Origin: Cordylochernes scorpioides
Taxonomy: Eukaryota > Arthropoda > Arachnida > Pseudoscorpiones > Chernetidae
Direction: 5' to 3'
Length of the DNA stretch: 64,000 nucleotides
Assembly (NCBI GenBank): GCA_030710605.1
Contig: CP092874.1
Coordinates: 45,224,665-45,288,664 of the forward strand
The notes under the pieces are model-generated. The model did not search any database, was not told the origin of the DNA, and saw nothing but the letters and a program-made list of their open reading frames with translations. Below are positions 11,229 to 21,077 of the stretch, one piece after another. Positions within the stretch are counted from its first letter, which is position 1, and every line of letters begins with the position of its first letter. The position numbers and the translations under genes were made by a program.

Positions 11229-11714
11229 CTAAGTCAACCTGCCAAGCCCTTTTTTTGCATCCAGCTTTGCAAATACTTTAGCACCTTTAAGGGCATGTAA
11301 CATATTGTCAATTGTAGGAATTGGATGTCTTTCTCTCAATATTGCTTTATTCACTTCCCGAAGGTCTATGCATAGTCTAATTTCCTCACTATCCCTTTTT
11401 GGAACAACTATTATGTTAGAAACCCATTCAGAACCTTGATGCACTTCTTCAATGATTCCATTCTCTAGCATCTTATCAAGCTCTTGATTTACTGCTTCTA
11501 CCATTGCATAAGGTATACGACGGCATCTCTGGGCAATGGGCCTATAGTTGTCTTTCAATGTCACTTTATGACTATAGCCTTTTATAGTTCCAAGTCCATG
11601 GAAAAGATGTTCATGTTCTTGAACAAGAGTTTCTATATTAGTAGACATTGATTCATTTACATGATTTACCCTTTTAATTATACCTAGTTCAAAACTAGCC
11701 TTGTCTCCCAACAA
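11229..11714 (-). pseudogene. gypsy-2 reverse transcriptase, N-terminal part
   Basis: 161 codons with the usual entry to gypsy reverse transcriptase: DNYRPIAQRCRRIPYAM, ELDKMLENGIIEEV, SNIIVVPKRD and IRLCIDLREVNKAI, then HPIPTIDNMLHALKGAKVFA and KLDA with the first catalytic aspartate. A small indel in a G/A-rich run near 11240 throws the frame off just after it. Confidence 0.9.
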
Positions 11715-11718
11715 AGAT

Positions 11719-11967
11719 TCAACTTTTTTTATCTATCACATAAATTTCTTCTGAAACTGAATTTTCTTTCCAAGAAATCACAGCATTGAAATAACCATAA
11801 CATGGAAGAGGTCTATCTTGACGATAGGCAAAAAAGGTTCGGGTGGTGTCATGTAATTTTGGCATAATTTTATGGCCATATAATTCAAGCATCTTATTAT
11901 AGCTTATGAAAGTTCTATCACTCCCTGTATCAATTATCATATTTATTTCACTACCATCTATTTGCAC
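11719..11967 (-). pseudogene. gypsy-2 aspartic protease
   Basis: 82 codons containing IIDTGSDRTFISYNKM, the aspartic protease active site (DTGS) that works as a dimer to process Gag-Pol. It sits between the gag zinc knuckles and reverse transcriptase. A frameshift in a run of T at about 11722 separates it from the polymerase. Confidence 0.9.
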
Positions 11968-12089
11968 TTTTTCTTTATTTTCAGCACCTGTATAGTAGGT
12001 ATATTCATCTGAACTTTCACCTACTTCAGTCTTATTTTCTTCTTGTATGGTCTTAACTTTAGTTTGATTGAAATTTTGTGGTTTCTATT

Positions 12090-12878
12090 ATTATTTTGAT
12101 TTGGGCGGTTCCTACAAGCTCTAAAAAGATGTCCTAATTTATTGCAATATGAACAAGTCATTTTTTTTAGCAACACATTCTTGTGCTGAATGTGTATCTA
12201 ATCCACAGCGATAACATTTAGGCTTTGAGGCACCTGAAAATGATGGGGTACCTTGATTAGTGAATCTACCTTTGTTGAAATTATTAGCATTATAGTGCTT
12301 TTTAGGTTTATTTTGAACTCTATTTAGTGTTTGATCATTTTGAGGTTCAAGAAGTCTAATTTATTTTCTAGAAATTTCTAACATTCTAGCAATATCAATG
12401 GTTTTTGACAGTGTCAAATTTTCTTGTTGCAACAATTTTTCTTTAAGTTTTTTTGTTGTTACATTTTTCAATTATTTGGTCTCTTATCATATCAGCTTCT
12501 AAATTCCCAAATTCACAAGATTTAGAAAGCTCTCTTAAAGAAATTAGGTAGTTGTCGATCGATTCATCATCTTTCTGGACTCTTTGTCTAAATTTAAATC
12601 TCTCAGTGACCACATTTTTATGAGGTGTGAAATATTTATCTAAAGCCATTTTAGTTTGTTCATAATTTTCCTTTTCATCTGGCAAGTTGAAAAATATACG
12701 TTGTACATTTGGCCCTAAACAATGTAATAGAGTTGCTCTCTTAATTTCATCCGATTTTTTTTAAATTCCAGATGCTATTTCAAAAAATGGCATAGGATTC
12801 CATCCATTGCTTATATTCCGCAAATAAATTGCTTGCATTCATATTCATGGGTAAAGGTGGCGTCAGGTTGGCTGCCAT
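12090..12878 (-). pseudogene. gypsy-2 gag with two zinc knuckles
   Basis: Starts at an ATG at 12878 (MAANLTPPLPMNMNASNLF), a little inside the 5' LTR. A 80-codon open piece (12443-12685) covers part of the capsid ([35 protein letters not shown]). Near 12210-12120 two knuckles are visible, CYRCGLDTHSAQEC and CSYCNKLGHLFRAC, separated by a one-base slip in an A run. Several other stops are present, so Gag is dead. Confidence 0.85.
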
Positions 12879-12920
12879 ACTTGTTTTTTTTTTTTTAGGG
12901 CTACAGTTATATTTTCAAAT

Positions 12921-12931
12921 TCTCGTCGCCA
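12921..12931 (-). promoter_or_regulatory. gypsy-2 primer-binding site
   Basis: On the minus strand, five bases (TAAAT) after the 5' LTR comes TGGCGACGAGA, with the TGG start expected for annealing of a tRNA 3' end. Many arthropod gypsy elements have TGGCGACGAGG here. The priming tRNA is not assigned. Confidence 0.65.
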
Positions 12932-12936
12932 ATTTA

Positions 12937-13125
12937 TGTTGTATAGGTATTGTTGTATAGTTATTATTTAATTAAACATTACTCACCAGATGAAATTATT
13001 ATTACAAATTATTTATTACACTTTATATTTATATTTTTACATCAACACGTTGTTTACATTATATATTGTATATTATTGTTTATGATGATGATCTATTATA
13101 TATTTTTAAAACACAGAATACTACA
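12937..13125 (-). repeat. gypsy-2 5' LTR (189 bp)
   Basis: Partner of the 8507-8695 LTR; same length. In minus-strand orientation it should hold the promoter and start of the element RNA. It is very short and AT-rich. Confidence 0.95.
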
Positions 13126-13547
13126 ATCATTAATAGTACAGCACTCCAATTCAACAGGACATACATTTAACTTAAATGAACCTAAAGTACATTACAACAA
13201 TATCAATAACAAATATCAAAGATTAATAATTGAAGCAATAGTGTCCAAACAATAGAGCAGTATAAATCGCAGAATTGATTTACCAGAAGCATATAATTCA
13301 ATAGACCTAAATAAAATAAGATAAAACAAATTCATTCACAGTATAAGATATCACATGTCTGATAGGATACCTTGCAAGTTGATATGCACGTGTATCGTGG
13401 ATATGCACGTTAAATTATATATAAATCCTATTTCAAATTAGTTGGATTATTGTTTCATTAATTCCTGTAGAAGGGCGTATGTGCCCGAAAGCTCGTATAT
13501 ATTTGTTCTAATAAAGATACGCAGCCCTTGATACTTTGTTTTTTTAA
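13126..13547 (+). pseudogene. Penelope-like plus arm, second half and 3' end
   Basis: Continues the GIY-YIG protein after the gypsy-2 insertion: HSNSTGHTFNLNEPKVHY and NNKYQRLIIEAIVSKQ, a stop, then NRRIDLPEAY. It is followed by 150 bp of non-coding tail, the hairpin motif at 13465-13490, AATAAAG at about 13510 and a T-rich end. It mirrors 7571-8010 on the other strand. Confidence 0.85.
13465..13490 (+). ncRNA. Hammerhead-core-like hairpin, variant core
   Basis: CTGTAGA (13465-13471), extra A, GGGC (13473-13476), 6-base loop, GCCC (13483-13486), GAAA (13487-13490), then GCTC. Same variant core as in the minus arm at 7651-7626. Followed by AATAAAG. Confidence 0.35.
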
Positions 13548-13805
13548 TTTATAAATCGTACAGGGCTTTTTCAATTTTAATTATCTTTCAAAAGAAAAAT
13601 TAAGCAAGAATAGTAGCTAAACGGGAAAGGGTCCAGGCGTTGAAACAGGTTGCTGTGGTTGTTACTGCGCTGGACTCCCTTTCTCAATCCTTGACGTTTC
13701 TTGAGGATGGGTTGCTGAATGCAGTTAGCTGGAGCGAGGTTGGCTGTTTTCTTTGGCACAAAATGTTGATTTTTTCGCATCAAGTTTTTAATCCTAGCTA
13801 TTAAC
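13548..13805. other. Unrecognised 250 bp, short minus ORF
   Basis: A 68-codon minus-strand reading frame (13577-13783; CIQQPILKKRQGLRKGVQ) exists but matches nothing I recognise. It may be the edge of an older element into which the Penelope pair inserted. Confidence 0.25.
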
Positions 13806-14163
13806 TATCAATATCTATATATATATAAATCAATGTTTGTTTGTATGTCCGGTATACAAATTCGCAGTAGTTCACTAATTCAAACCAAAATTTCCATATA
13901 TAGGTAAAAAAATACGGGGAAGACGATAGGCTATTTTAAAAAATATATAAATCAATCATTAAAACTATATATTCAAATTATTCTACTTAGCTCACGAACA
14001 GCGCCCTCTATCAAAGATTAGTTTAAATTATGCTGATGCAAACAAATAGATAATGCTAATAACAAACAATTATAAAAAAAAATCTTATCTAAATATATAT
14101 CACTCGGGTAGATATGCACACGGGTCAATCCCGGGGCGAAGCCCGGGTCACCCATCTAGTATA
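13806..14163 (-). repeat. SINE-like element, minus orientation
   Basis: Minus-strand copy: head near 14160 (ACTAGATGGGTGACCCGGGC), tail TTGATTTATATATATATAG at 13812-13830. The interior shares long blocks with 14951-15413, for example the stretches around CGAATTTGTATACCGGACAT and TAGCCTATCGTC. It has lost the GC-rich internal repeats of that copy. AT-rich and non-coding. Confidence 0.65.
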
Positions 14164-14950
14164 TTATATTTTTTAATTGAATCCTCTTTTTGAGTGCTTT
14201 ATATATGCTTCTGTTAGTGTATATAGAAGTTTTCTATATATAGTCGGCAAAATAAAATATGTTTAATCAAAAGGAGTGGTTAATTAACCTTTGACGCTGT
14301 TTGCTACATGGGCCATAAGTAAACAAATTTATGGTTCGGGCTACTGAGACCACAGGCGCCCACCTTTTTGCACAAGTAGAGAATGAAAAAAAAAGCCAGA
14401 TGTGGCATTTTTTAATAACATCTACAATTTCATTTATAACCAGAACATGTCCCAAAGATAGTCCTCATAAAGTATCATACCTAGAGTATGTAATTCTGTC
14501 ATGAGGTCCAACACCCCTTGGCTGACGCTTTGTAGCAAAAGGATTCTAGATTGGGTTTATGTCCAAATCATTTCATAGAGAAATGATGACACACTAACAA
14601 AATGCCTTGTCCTCGTATTAGTGTGTCCAAGAATACTGTTGCAATTGAACAGTCCTGAGAGTTTATTAAATATCAAGCAGAAGACCGCTGCTATTCAAGA
14701 AGAAGTTGAATGGGATTAGTGATCAGGAGAGATGCTTTGAGTTGTTCAACAATGAAGTAAAAAATTATTATTTCCTTTAAAGGATTGGTAGATTATGCAC
14801 AAGTGCAACAAGGAGAAAAATAAGTGCGAACTATTGTCTACTTCCAAGGGAAAATTTCAGTCTTCAGAGCAATTACAAAGTTAGAAATTTAATATTTGTG
14901 ATATGGAGCTTTTAAAATATTGAAGCGGTGCAGCAAAGAAGATATATAGA
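14164..14950. other. No recognised gene; possible end of an LTR element
   Basis: No protein or repeat was recognised in most of this stretch. Its last bases (GAAGCGGTGCAGCAAAGAA, 14922-14940) match the bases just before the 3' LTR of the next element (GAAGCGGTGCAACAAAGAA, 17405-17423). A second internal region of the same LTR family therefore probably ended here before the SINE-like copy inserted. Confidence 0.4.
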
Positions 14951-15413
14951 AGACTAGACGAATGACCCGGGCAACTCCCGGGTTTACATGATTAAATGTA
15001 TAATTCAAACACATTAAACATGTGCCCGTTGGCTGGCAGCGAGTAAATGTCTGCGCCCGTTGACTCCCGGCGAGCAAGTGACTGCTCCCGTCGGCTGCCG
15101 GCGAGCAAGTGGCTTCCCGGCGCATGCGCGCGCACAGGGAAGCCACGTGCTCGCAGGCGGCCAATGGGCGCGCCCCGCCATCAGATCCACCGCGTTCTAA
15201 AGGGCGCTGCTCGTGAGCTATTTAGAATAATTTGAATATATAGTTTTAATAATTGATTTATATATTTTTTAAAATAGCCTATCGTCATCCTCGTTTTTTT
15301 TTACCTATGTATGGAAATTTTGGTTTGTATTAGTGAACTACTGCGAATTTGTATACCGGACATACAGACCAACCAACAGACAAACATACAAACATTCATT
15401 TTTATATATATAG
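14951..15413 (+). repeat. SINE-like element with three 31-bp GC-rich repeats
   Basis: Head ACTAGACGAATGACCCGGGC, tail ACAGACAAACATACAAACATTC plus TTTTATATATATAGA. Three 31-bp units (15022-15052, 15053-15083, 15084-15114; core CCCGTTGGCTGCCGGCGAGC) make an unusually GC-rich island. The element sits exactly before the 15415 LTR, between that LTR and an internal-end fragment of the same LTR family. Confidence 0.7.
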
Positions 15414-15414
15414 A

Positions 15415-15825
15415 TGTGGGCAAGCCAAGAAAATAAGGTATGCAGCCCTTCCGACAAGGAAGTGTTTATTGACAGATTCCAGAGGAGGGGGCGGGAAATA
15501 AACAGTTCAGCTGGTGCCGTGTGAAGGGAAGGAGCGAAGATAGCAGTCGGCTTGAAGGGGGTTTATGCGCCGAGAGAACATCACAGTCTGGGAAGGAACG
15601 TCAGTCTGGTGACATCGAGATCTGCGGCAAGGAGAAGACGGTGACGAGGAGGATCCCTCTGGTGGCGGACAATGAAGGCAAGTCCATCTACTGTATATAG
15701 TTATTAATCCACTTTTTAAAGCTCTGAGAATAAATATACCGTACTAAGCTGTATCCAAAAAGAATCCACATTGTTCTCTTAGAAACTTTGAACGCAAACA
15801 TCGACAGCTGAGAAGCGTCGTAACA
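15415..15825 (+). repeat. 5' LTR (411 bp) of the pol-less element
   Basis: Begins TGTGGGCAAGCC and ends GTCGTAACA. Contains TGTATATAG near 15691, CTTTTTAAAGC at about 15712 and AATAAATA at about 15729 as possible promoter or polyadenylation signals. It also holds CTAAGCTGTATCC (15744-15756), the exact reverse complement of the bases at the primer site just downstream. Confidence 0.92.
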
Positions 15826-15841
15826 ATGGGATACAGCTTAG
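15826..15841 (+). promoter_or_regulatory. Primer-binding site, possibly self-primed
   Basis: Directly after the LTR comes A-TGGGATACAGCTTAG. Bases 15829-15841 (GGATACAGCTTAG) are a perfect 13-nt reverse complement of 15744-15756 in the LTR. In Tf1-type retrotransposons the 5' end of the RNA folds back on the primer site and replaces the tRNA; this layout would allow the same if transcription starts near 15744. A tRNA primer remains possible. Confidence 0.55.
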
Positions 15842-15887
15842 TTAATTTTAATTGAAGATTTTATTTTGCGCTAATTGAAAAAGAAAA

Positions 15888-16393
15888 ATGGAAAAACTAA
15901 CCGACCTCAAAATTGAAAAATTCAAGAAATTGCTCAGTCTCTGATAAATCAGAAAGTAGATGAGCTCGGAGAAGACGTTAGATCGATTAAAAAAGGGACT
16001 ACTCCATTGGAATCTCGAATGAGCCGACTCGAGTATAATCGGAATGTCAAACGTTCTGTCACACCCATGTCTTGCGAAGTTAAGTTCAATGTACTACCGC
16101 CAGAAAATCCTGATGGCTTTTCAAAAACAATCACAGCAACTAATAGCCCACGTACTCAATGTCTGAGGGGACGAAAGACGAGTCCAGGTGATGAAGATCC
16201 CGGCAAGGCCATCACAACAAAGACCATCAAATCGGGAGACGTCGTAAGTGGACTGCCAGAATCTACTCTAGAAGATTCTCCCGTGATCCAGAAGTCCGAA
16301 GAGTATCGACAGCAGGAAATGATCCAGACTGGTTGTGCAGCGGAGGAGGGCGAGCTGATCGCCTCCGACAACGGCTGTGGCACGAGTGTTTAG
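15888..16393 (+). pseudogene. Gag-like reading frame of the pol-less element
   Basis: An ATG at 15888 starts MEKLTDLKIEKFKKL. After a frameshift near 15925 the frame continues EIAQSLINQKVDELGEDVRS, a charged coiled-coil-like start typical of Gag N-termini, then PMSCEVKFNVLPPENPDGF. It ends at TAG (16391-16393), but the same frame stays open beyond to 17392. No zinc knuckle is seen. I do not recognise the family. Confidence 0.5.
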
Positions 16394-17392
16394 AACCAAG
16401 TCAAGCGGACGGAAGGAGATAGCACTCCAGGTGATACACATTGCGGAAATTCAAACCTTGGGATCTATTTTGAAATACTCCTGGAGAACAACAACGATCT
16501 TAGCGAGGTGCAATGTGACGGCGTGGCTGACTTCTGCGACAGTGACAGGCTGTCAGGGACTATAACGGCGATCCAACTGGACGGAACGGAGCTGGGTGCT
16601 CCGTGGAAGTATACCAAGACTAGATGGTCGAAGCACCTCGAAGTTGGAGCCGGCGACCCGGCTGAACGGGATAGAGCATTGGACGCTCTGTGGAAGTCCG
16701 ACGACAATGCCTGTGACGCGGAAGTCGCGCGCAATGTGTCAGCGCCGTGGTCTGTAATGCAAGCTGAAAAGATGTTCCAAGAATGTGTACCTATCATTTT
16801 CGTTCCTTCGCCCGACGAGGTGCATATCAAACAGCCACCGCCTAGGAAAAGTTCTATCGACTTCGAGATTGCCACTGGGTTCGACACCTCCAGAAGGTTT
16901 AAGAAATTCACAGCCCTGTGCGGGGTCGGCACGAAGAGACCCAGGTCTGGAGGGTTTGGAAAGAGAGAGCTTCTAGATCAAGATAATGGGAAACCGAAAG
17001 AAGAAAGGAACGTTTCCGACCACCCATGGGAGTTTAACATGGACGAATGCGTGCTGGGAGGTCACGATATGGACAGCGTGGATCAAGTGAGCGAATCCAC
17101 TGTAAAGATCGGCGATCTACAGCCCCGTCGTGGAAGGAAGCGGAGAAAGCGCAATACAATAGATCCCAACCCTTTAGAAATGTTTATCGCGGCTACAGAG
17201 TATTCACAAGGAGAATTCAAATTATCAGATGAAAGCATCTTAGGTAGTGGAATATGGCCGCCATCGTGTGGAGAGCCACCGCCCTGTGCTGGACAGCGAG
17301 ACCCTCATGTGTCCAGATACATCAGGGAGATCAAAGGACCGCCGATCAGCGCCGCTGGTGAAATCAGTCATTTTCGGGAAGAAAAAAATTGA
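16394..17392 (+). CDS. Unrecognised ORF downstream of in-frame TAG
   Basis: About 332 codons open in the same frame as the gag-like piece and separated from it only by the TAG at 16391. There is no ATG at its start; a GTG at 16508 is possible. Features: TAIQLDGTELGAPWKYTKTR, an acidic middle, and a strong basic cluster RRGRKRRKRN around 17128-17157 that looks like a nuclear localisation signal. No catalytic motif of protease, polymerase or integrase is visible. It ends about 45 bp before the 3' LTR. GC content is higher than in the neighbours. It may be the C-terminal part of a Gag made by stop-codon readthrough. Confidence 0.45.
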   Translation, partial: NQVKRTEGDSTPGDTHCGNSNLGIYFEILLENNNDLSEVQCDGVADFCDSDRLSGTITAIQLDGTELGAPWKYTKTRWSKHLEVGAGDPAERDRALDALWKSDDNACDAEVARNVSAPWSVMQAEKMFQECVPIIFVPSPDEVHIKQPPPRKSSIDFEIATGFDTSRRFKKFTALCGVGTKRPRSGGFGKRELLDQDNGKPKEERNVSDHPWEFNMDECVLGGHDMDSVDQVSESTVKIGDLQPRRGRKRRKRNTIDPNPLEMFIAATEYSQGEFKLSDESILGSGIWPPSCGEPPPCAGQRDPHVSRYIREIKGPPISAAGEISHFREEKN

Positions 17393-17436
17393 GAAGGGGG
17401 CAGTGAAGCGGTGCAACAAAGAAAATGTAGAGAAGA

Positions 17437-17854
17437 TGTGGGCAAGCCAAGAAAAGAAGGCATGAAGGCCCCCCTCCCCCCGACAAGGAAGTGTTTATTG
17501 ACAGATTCCAGAGGAGGGGGCGGGAGATAAACAGTCCAGATGGTGCCGTGTGAAGGGAAGGAGCGAAGATAGCAGTCGGCTTGAAGGGGGTTTGTGCGCC
17601 GAGAGGACATCGCAGTCTGGGAAGGAACGTCAGTCTGGTGACATCGTGATCTGCTGCAAGGAGAAGACGGTGACGAGGAGGATCCCTCTGGTGGCGGACA
17701 ATGAAGGCAAGTCCATCTACTGTATATAGTTATTAATCCACACTTTAAAGCTCTGGGAATAAATACACAGTATTAAGCTGTATCCAAAAATAATCCACAT
17801 TGTTCTCTTAGAAACCTTGAACGCAAACATCAACGGCTAAGATGCGTCGTAACA
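17437..17854 (+). repeat. 3' LTR (418 bp) of the pol-less element
   Basis: Starts TGTGGGCAAGCCAAGAAAAG, ends GTCGTAACA. Similar to the 5' LTR with scattered substitutions and a short C-rich insertion near 17468. It keeps TTAAGCTGTATCC, one base different from the 5' copy. Upstream lies a purine-rich stretch (GAGAAGGGGGCAGTGAAG at 17391). Confidence 0.92.
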
Positions 17855-18849
17855 ATATGCTTGAAACTAGTCCCTTTTTGGAATAAAACCACTTAAGGAG
17901 GACTCTAATAAACTTATTATTATTGAAGAAATGCTCGAGCAAGAGGCGATTTGGTTGAGACAGAAAGGTATAGAATTATTGTATAATATTATATAATAAC
18001 TTATTATATTATTTTCTAACGCTAAGTATTTATTTTATTAACAGATTATTAATTTTGATGTTTATATATTTTATTATTCTGCGTAAACTTCCCTCATTGC
18101 TTCTAGTATATTTTATAAATTTTAATGTCTGCTTGCCCTGAATAAATTGCTGCGTCATTCTGAAGTTTACCTTTCTTAATTTTCTATGTTATATTTTGGT
18201 GGAACTGCTGGGTAGATTAGGGAAGACAAACCAAAGATCGCCAAGAAGACCTTGAGGCCATAGGTGCTATGATTTTCATTTTCATAGACTGGTGTCAGGA
18301 TTCCACCACCCTTTAAAAGCTGAGACTTCCTTCCAAGATAACAAAGTCCCTATAGAGATACAACGACAAAGCCGCCCTTCACACCGCAAGAGAAAGGACG
18401 CAAAGCTACTCTGAAGGAATCCTTGGCAGAAAAACGTCAGATCCATGTCAGTATCTACAATATTTGCAAGCTGTGGGTCACAGCTCCAATTGGGAAAGCT
18501 ATGTAGCAAAAAGTATTCATTATTATTTTAACAGATTATTATTTTCGATGTTCATATATTTTATTACTCTTCCTAAATTTCTCTTATTGTTTCTCTTGTA
18601 TTTTATGAATTGTAATCAATATTTAGTCCATAAGTCTCCATGATGGGTAAAAGGAGATGCTATCGTTGGTTGGCTATCCAGGGGGCACCGCATGGAGGTG
18701 ACAGTCACTTGTATCATCCCCTATATCTCCTGCCCATGATATTGAGTTATCTATACCTTGTAATGCGGAACCTCATTTATAACATTGTCCACACGAACTT
18801 CACCGACTTCTATATGAATTCTCGCATGAGTTCTCTACTAATAAATACA
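17855..18849. other. Non-coding stretch with a direct repeat
   Basis: No gene recognised. 18029-18130 and 18515-18612 are diverged direct copies (shared ACAGATTATTA, GATGTT, ATATATTTTATTA, TTTTATRAATT), about 487 bp apart. They could be the edges of a decayed element. 18282-18509 contains only unrecognised short reading frames. Confidence 0.4.
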
Positions 18850-20170
18850 ACGTGCCCAAATTGATTAAAATCAATACCACCACAAATAAAATAATAGCAT
18901 TACGCCTATATAGAGTGCCACTACACGACCAACAAGAAATACAAACCCAAATAGAGCAAATGCTCCAACATGGTATTATTGCCCGTCAGTCTCACCTTAC
19001 GCCAGTCCAATAATTCTTGTTACGAAACGTGACAAAACGAAACGTTTCTGTGTTGATTACAGAAAACTCAATGAAATCATCGCTCCAGACGTACATCCTT
19101 TATCTTTAATAGAAACCATTCTTGACAAATTGTCGAAAGCCAAATACTACTCTTCTGTAGATATAGCATCCGCATATTAACAAGTGAAAATAGAACCGAA
19201 CTCACGTAATCTACTAGCTTTCGTGACGTTAGATAGTCAGTGCGAATTTTGTGGACTTCCATACGGATTTAAAAATTCGCCACAGATCGTGCCATAAACC
19301 AGGTTATGCAAAAATATAAATTAAATTTTGTTACCCATTACTTCGACGATTTCATTATTTTTCCGACACCTTAGAGGATCATCTACAACACCTACAACAA
19401 TTTCTAACAGTGTGTCAACACGAGAACATCAAACTCAATTATAATAAATGTTCGTTTTTTAAAACATCTATAGATTTCTTAGGATACACTGTTACCGCAG
19501 GTATTTATGCACCACAGACGCGCAATCTTGATACCATAAATGCCATCAAACCACCTACCAATCAAAAGACGCTACAATCATTTTTAGGAGCTGTGAACGT
19601 TTATAGTAAGTTCATACCAGATTATGCCCGCTTACGAGCACCTTTAAATAAACTACTTAAAAATGATGTGAAATGATGAAAAAAGATGTGAAATGGAATT
19701 GGGACTTAGACTGTCAACAAGCCTTCACCACTCTCAAAGAGAGTTTAACCAGTAAACCAGTACTACACTTTATCAAGTCGGTTTACCATGCCGCCTTTAT
19801 TGCGACGCATCCACCCAAGGGATCGCAGGCATACTCAAACAGGTACATCCAGACGGGCAAGTACATCCTGTACAATATTTCAGCCGCGCCCCTAGAGCAC
19901 ATGAGAGAAACTACACCGTTTCGGAACTCGAGTGCCTCGCCATCGTCGAAAGTGTAGACAAGTTTCGAATATACCTCACCGGTATAAAATTTACCATATA
20001 CACAGATCACCAAGCTTTACAATGGCTTAAAACTATATTAAAAAAAAAAAAACGTCAGGACGACACTTTAGATGGAGCCTGAGACTATCTACCTATAATT
20101 ACCAAATCCACTACCTCAAAGGCAGCCAACAGCACGAAGCAGATTTACTATCACAAAACCCCTTTGTAGG
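18850..20170 (+). pseudogene. gypsy-3 reverse transcriptase and RNase H
   Basis: Fingers: QTQIEQMLQHGIIARQ and FCVDYRKLNEIIAPDVHPL; palm: KYYSSVDIASAY with the first aspartate; active site YFDDFIIF near 19338, a phenylalanine variant of YLDD. 19410-19676 gives NKCSFFKTSIDFLGYTVTAG and LQSFLGAVNVYSKFIPDYA. A short in-place duplication (AAATGATGTGAAATGATG, 19660-19677) adds a stop. RNase H (CDASTQGIAGIL, TVSELECLAIVESVDKFRI) is in other frames, so the enzyme is dead. Confidence 0.88.
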
Positions 20171-20227
20171 ATTTATCAGTGCCGATATTATAAAACAGCA
20201 TCAACCAATATAGCATCCCCCTTCAAC

Positions 20228-20981
20228 ATTGATACAAATGGCTTACATACCATTACCCGAAAAGGTGTAACTAAAATAATAATTCCCGAAACCCTGCGAC
20301 ATACTCTCATGAACAAAGTTCACCAAGAATATAACCACCCAGGCATCTCTCAGATGACCCGCATAATTACTACCCAGTACTACTGGAAAGGTATCTCTAA
20401 ATCTATAGAAAAATTTGTCAGTTCGTGTCACACCTACCAAATCATTAAATGGCCCAAAGGTAACCCCTATGGTGTCCTTGGACAAATTCCACCACCTCAA
20501 CAACCATTCTACTTAATCTCTATAGATACCATAGCCTAATTTTCTAAATATGGACACTCTAAGACATATCTACACGTAATAGTGGATCATTTAACGCGAT
20601 ATGTTTGGACCTTTCCATCGAAGTCCACCAGTACCCAAACGTAAATTCAAACCCTCAAAACTGTACTACAACAAGGATCTTCAAAACGTCTGTTATCTGA
20701 CAGAGCGCCCACTTTTACCTCAGAAAAATTCCGTAAATTTCTAATAACACATGGTATACAACCCTTACTCACCACAAGCAATAACCCACAAGCAAACGGG
20801 TAAATAGAACGCTTAAATGTCACCATTACAGGCAAACTCAGACTAGCTTATCTAGAAAATCCGAAAGCTTCCTGGACTCAACTAGTTAAGCGCGTCACTC
20901 AGATGTATAATAACACACCCCATTCTGTCACAAGTTTTCCTCCCACCTACTTAATGTTCAATCGTAAATATTGAGGCTGAC
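20228..20981 (+). pseudogene. gypsy-3 integrase, first part
   Basis: RKGVTKIIIPETLRHTLMNK leads into the zinc finger (VHQEYNHPG), then QYYWKGISKSIEKFVSSCHT. Core: SIDTIA, a stop, HVIVDHLTRYVWTFP, then LLSDRAPTF with the second aspartate and NNPQANG, a stop, IERLN with the glutamate region. It breaks off after TPHSVTSFPPTYLMFNRKY where the palindromic insertion starts. Confidence 0.88.
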
Positions 20982-21048
20982 TGGCCGGCATTCATATTTC
21001 TTGAAAATGAAGATACTTCGGCCAGTGAATCTTTTTATTACCTCGACG

Positions 21049-21077
21049 TTTCGACAAAAATCTTTTGTCCTCGTCAG
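21049..21077 (-). ncRNA. Hammerhead-core-like hairpin (minus arm)
   Basis: Minus strand: CTGACGA (21077-21071), G, stem GACAAAA with TTTTGTC, GAAA (21052-21049). Then ACGTCGAGGTAATAAAA as in the other copies of this family. Confidence 0.4.

Larger units (their letters stand above)
8507..13125 (-). mobile_element. Ty3/gypsy retrotransposon gypsy-2, complete outline
   Basis: Two 189-bp LTRs bound a 4.2-kb interior with gag, protease, reverse transcriptase, RNase H and integrase on the minus strand. The target duplication ATCAT (8502-8506 and 13126-13130) shows it inserted into the plus arm of the Penelope palindrome, between the GIY-YIG block and its tail. A primer site and a purine tract sit at the expected inner edges. 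About half a dozen frameshifts, many at homopolymers, make this copy defective. Confidence 0.96.
15415..17854 (+). mobile_element. LTR retrotransposon without reverse transcriptase
   Basis: Two similar LTRs (411 and 418 bp) flank only 1.6 kb. The interior has a gag-like coiled-coil start and a long basic/acidic reading frame, but no protease DTG motif, reverse transcriptase, RNase H or integrase. It must therefore depend on proteins from another element. No clear target duplication: 5' flank TATAGA is SINE tail and 3' flank is ATATGC. Likely a non-autonomous derivative related to gypsy, but the class is inferred. Confidence 0.85.

Noticed and set aside
16465-16932. Minus-strand ORF of 155 codons in the pol-less element
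   Set aside because: It overlaps the longer plus-strand frame, shows no motif and looks like its shadow in GC-rich sequence.
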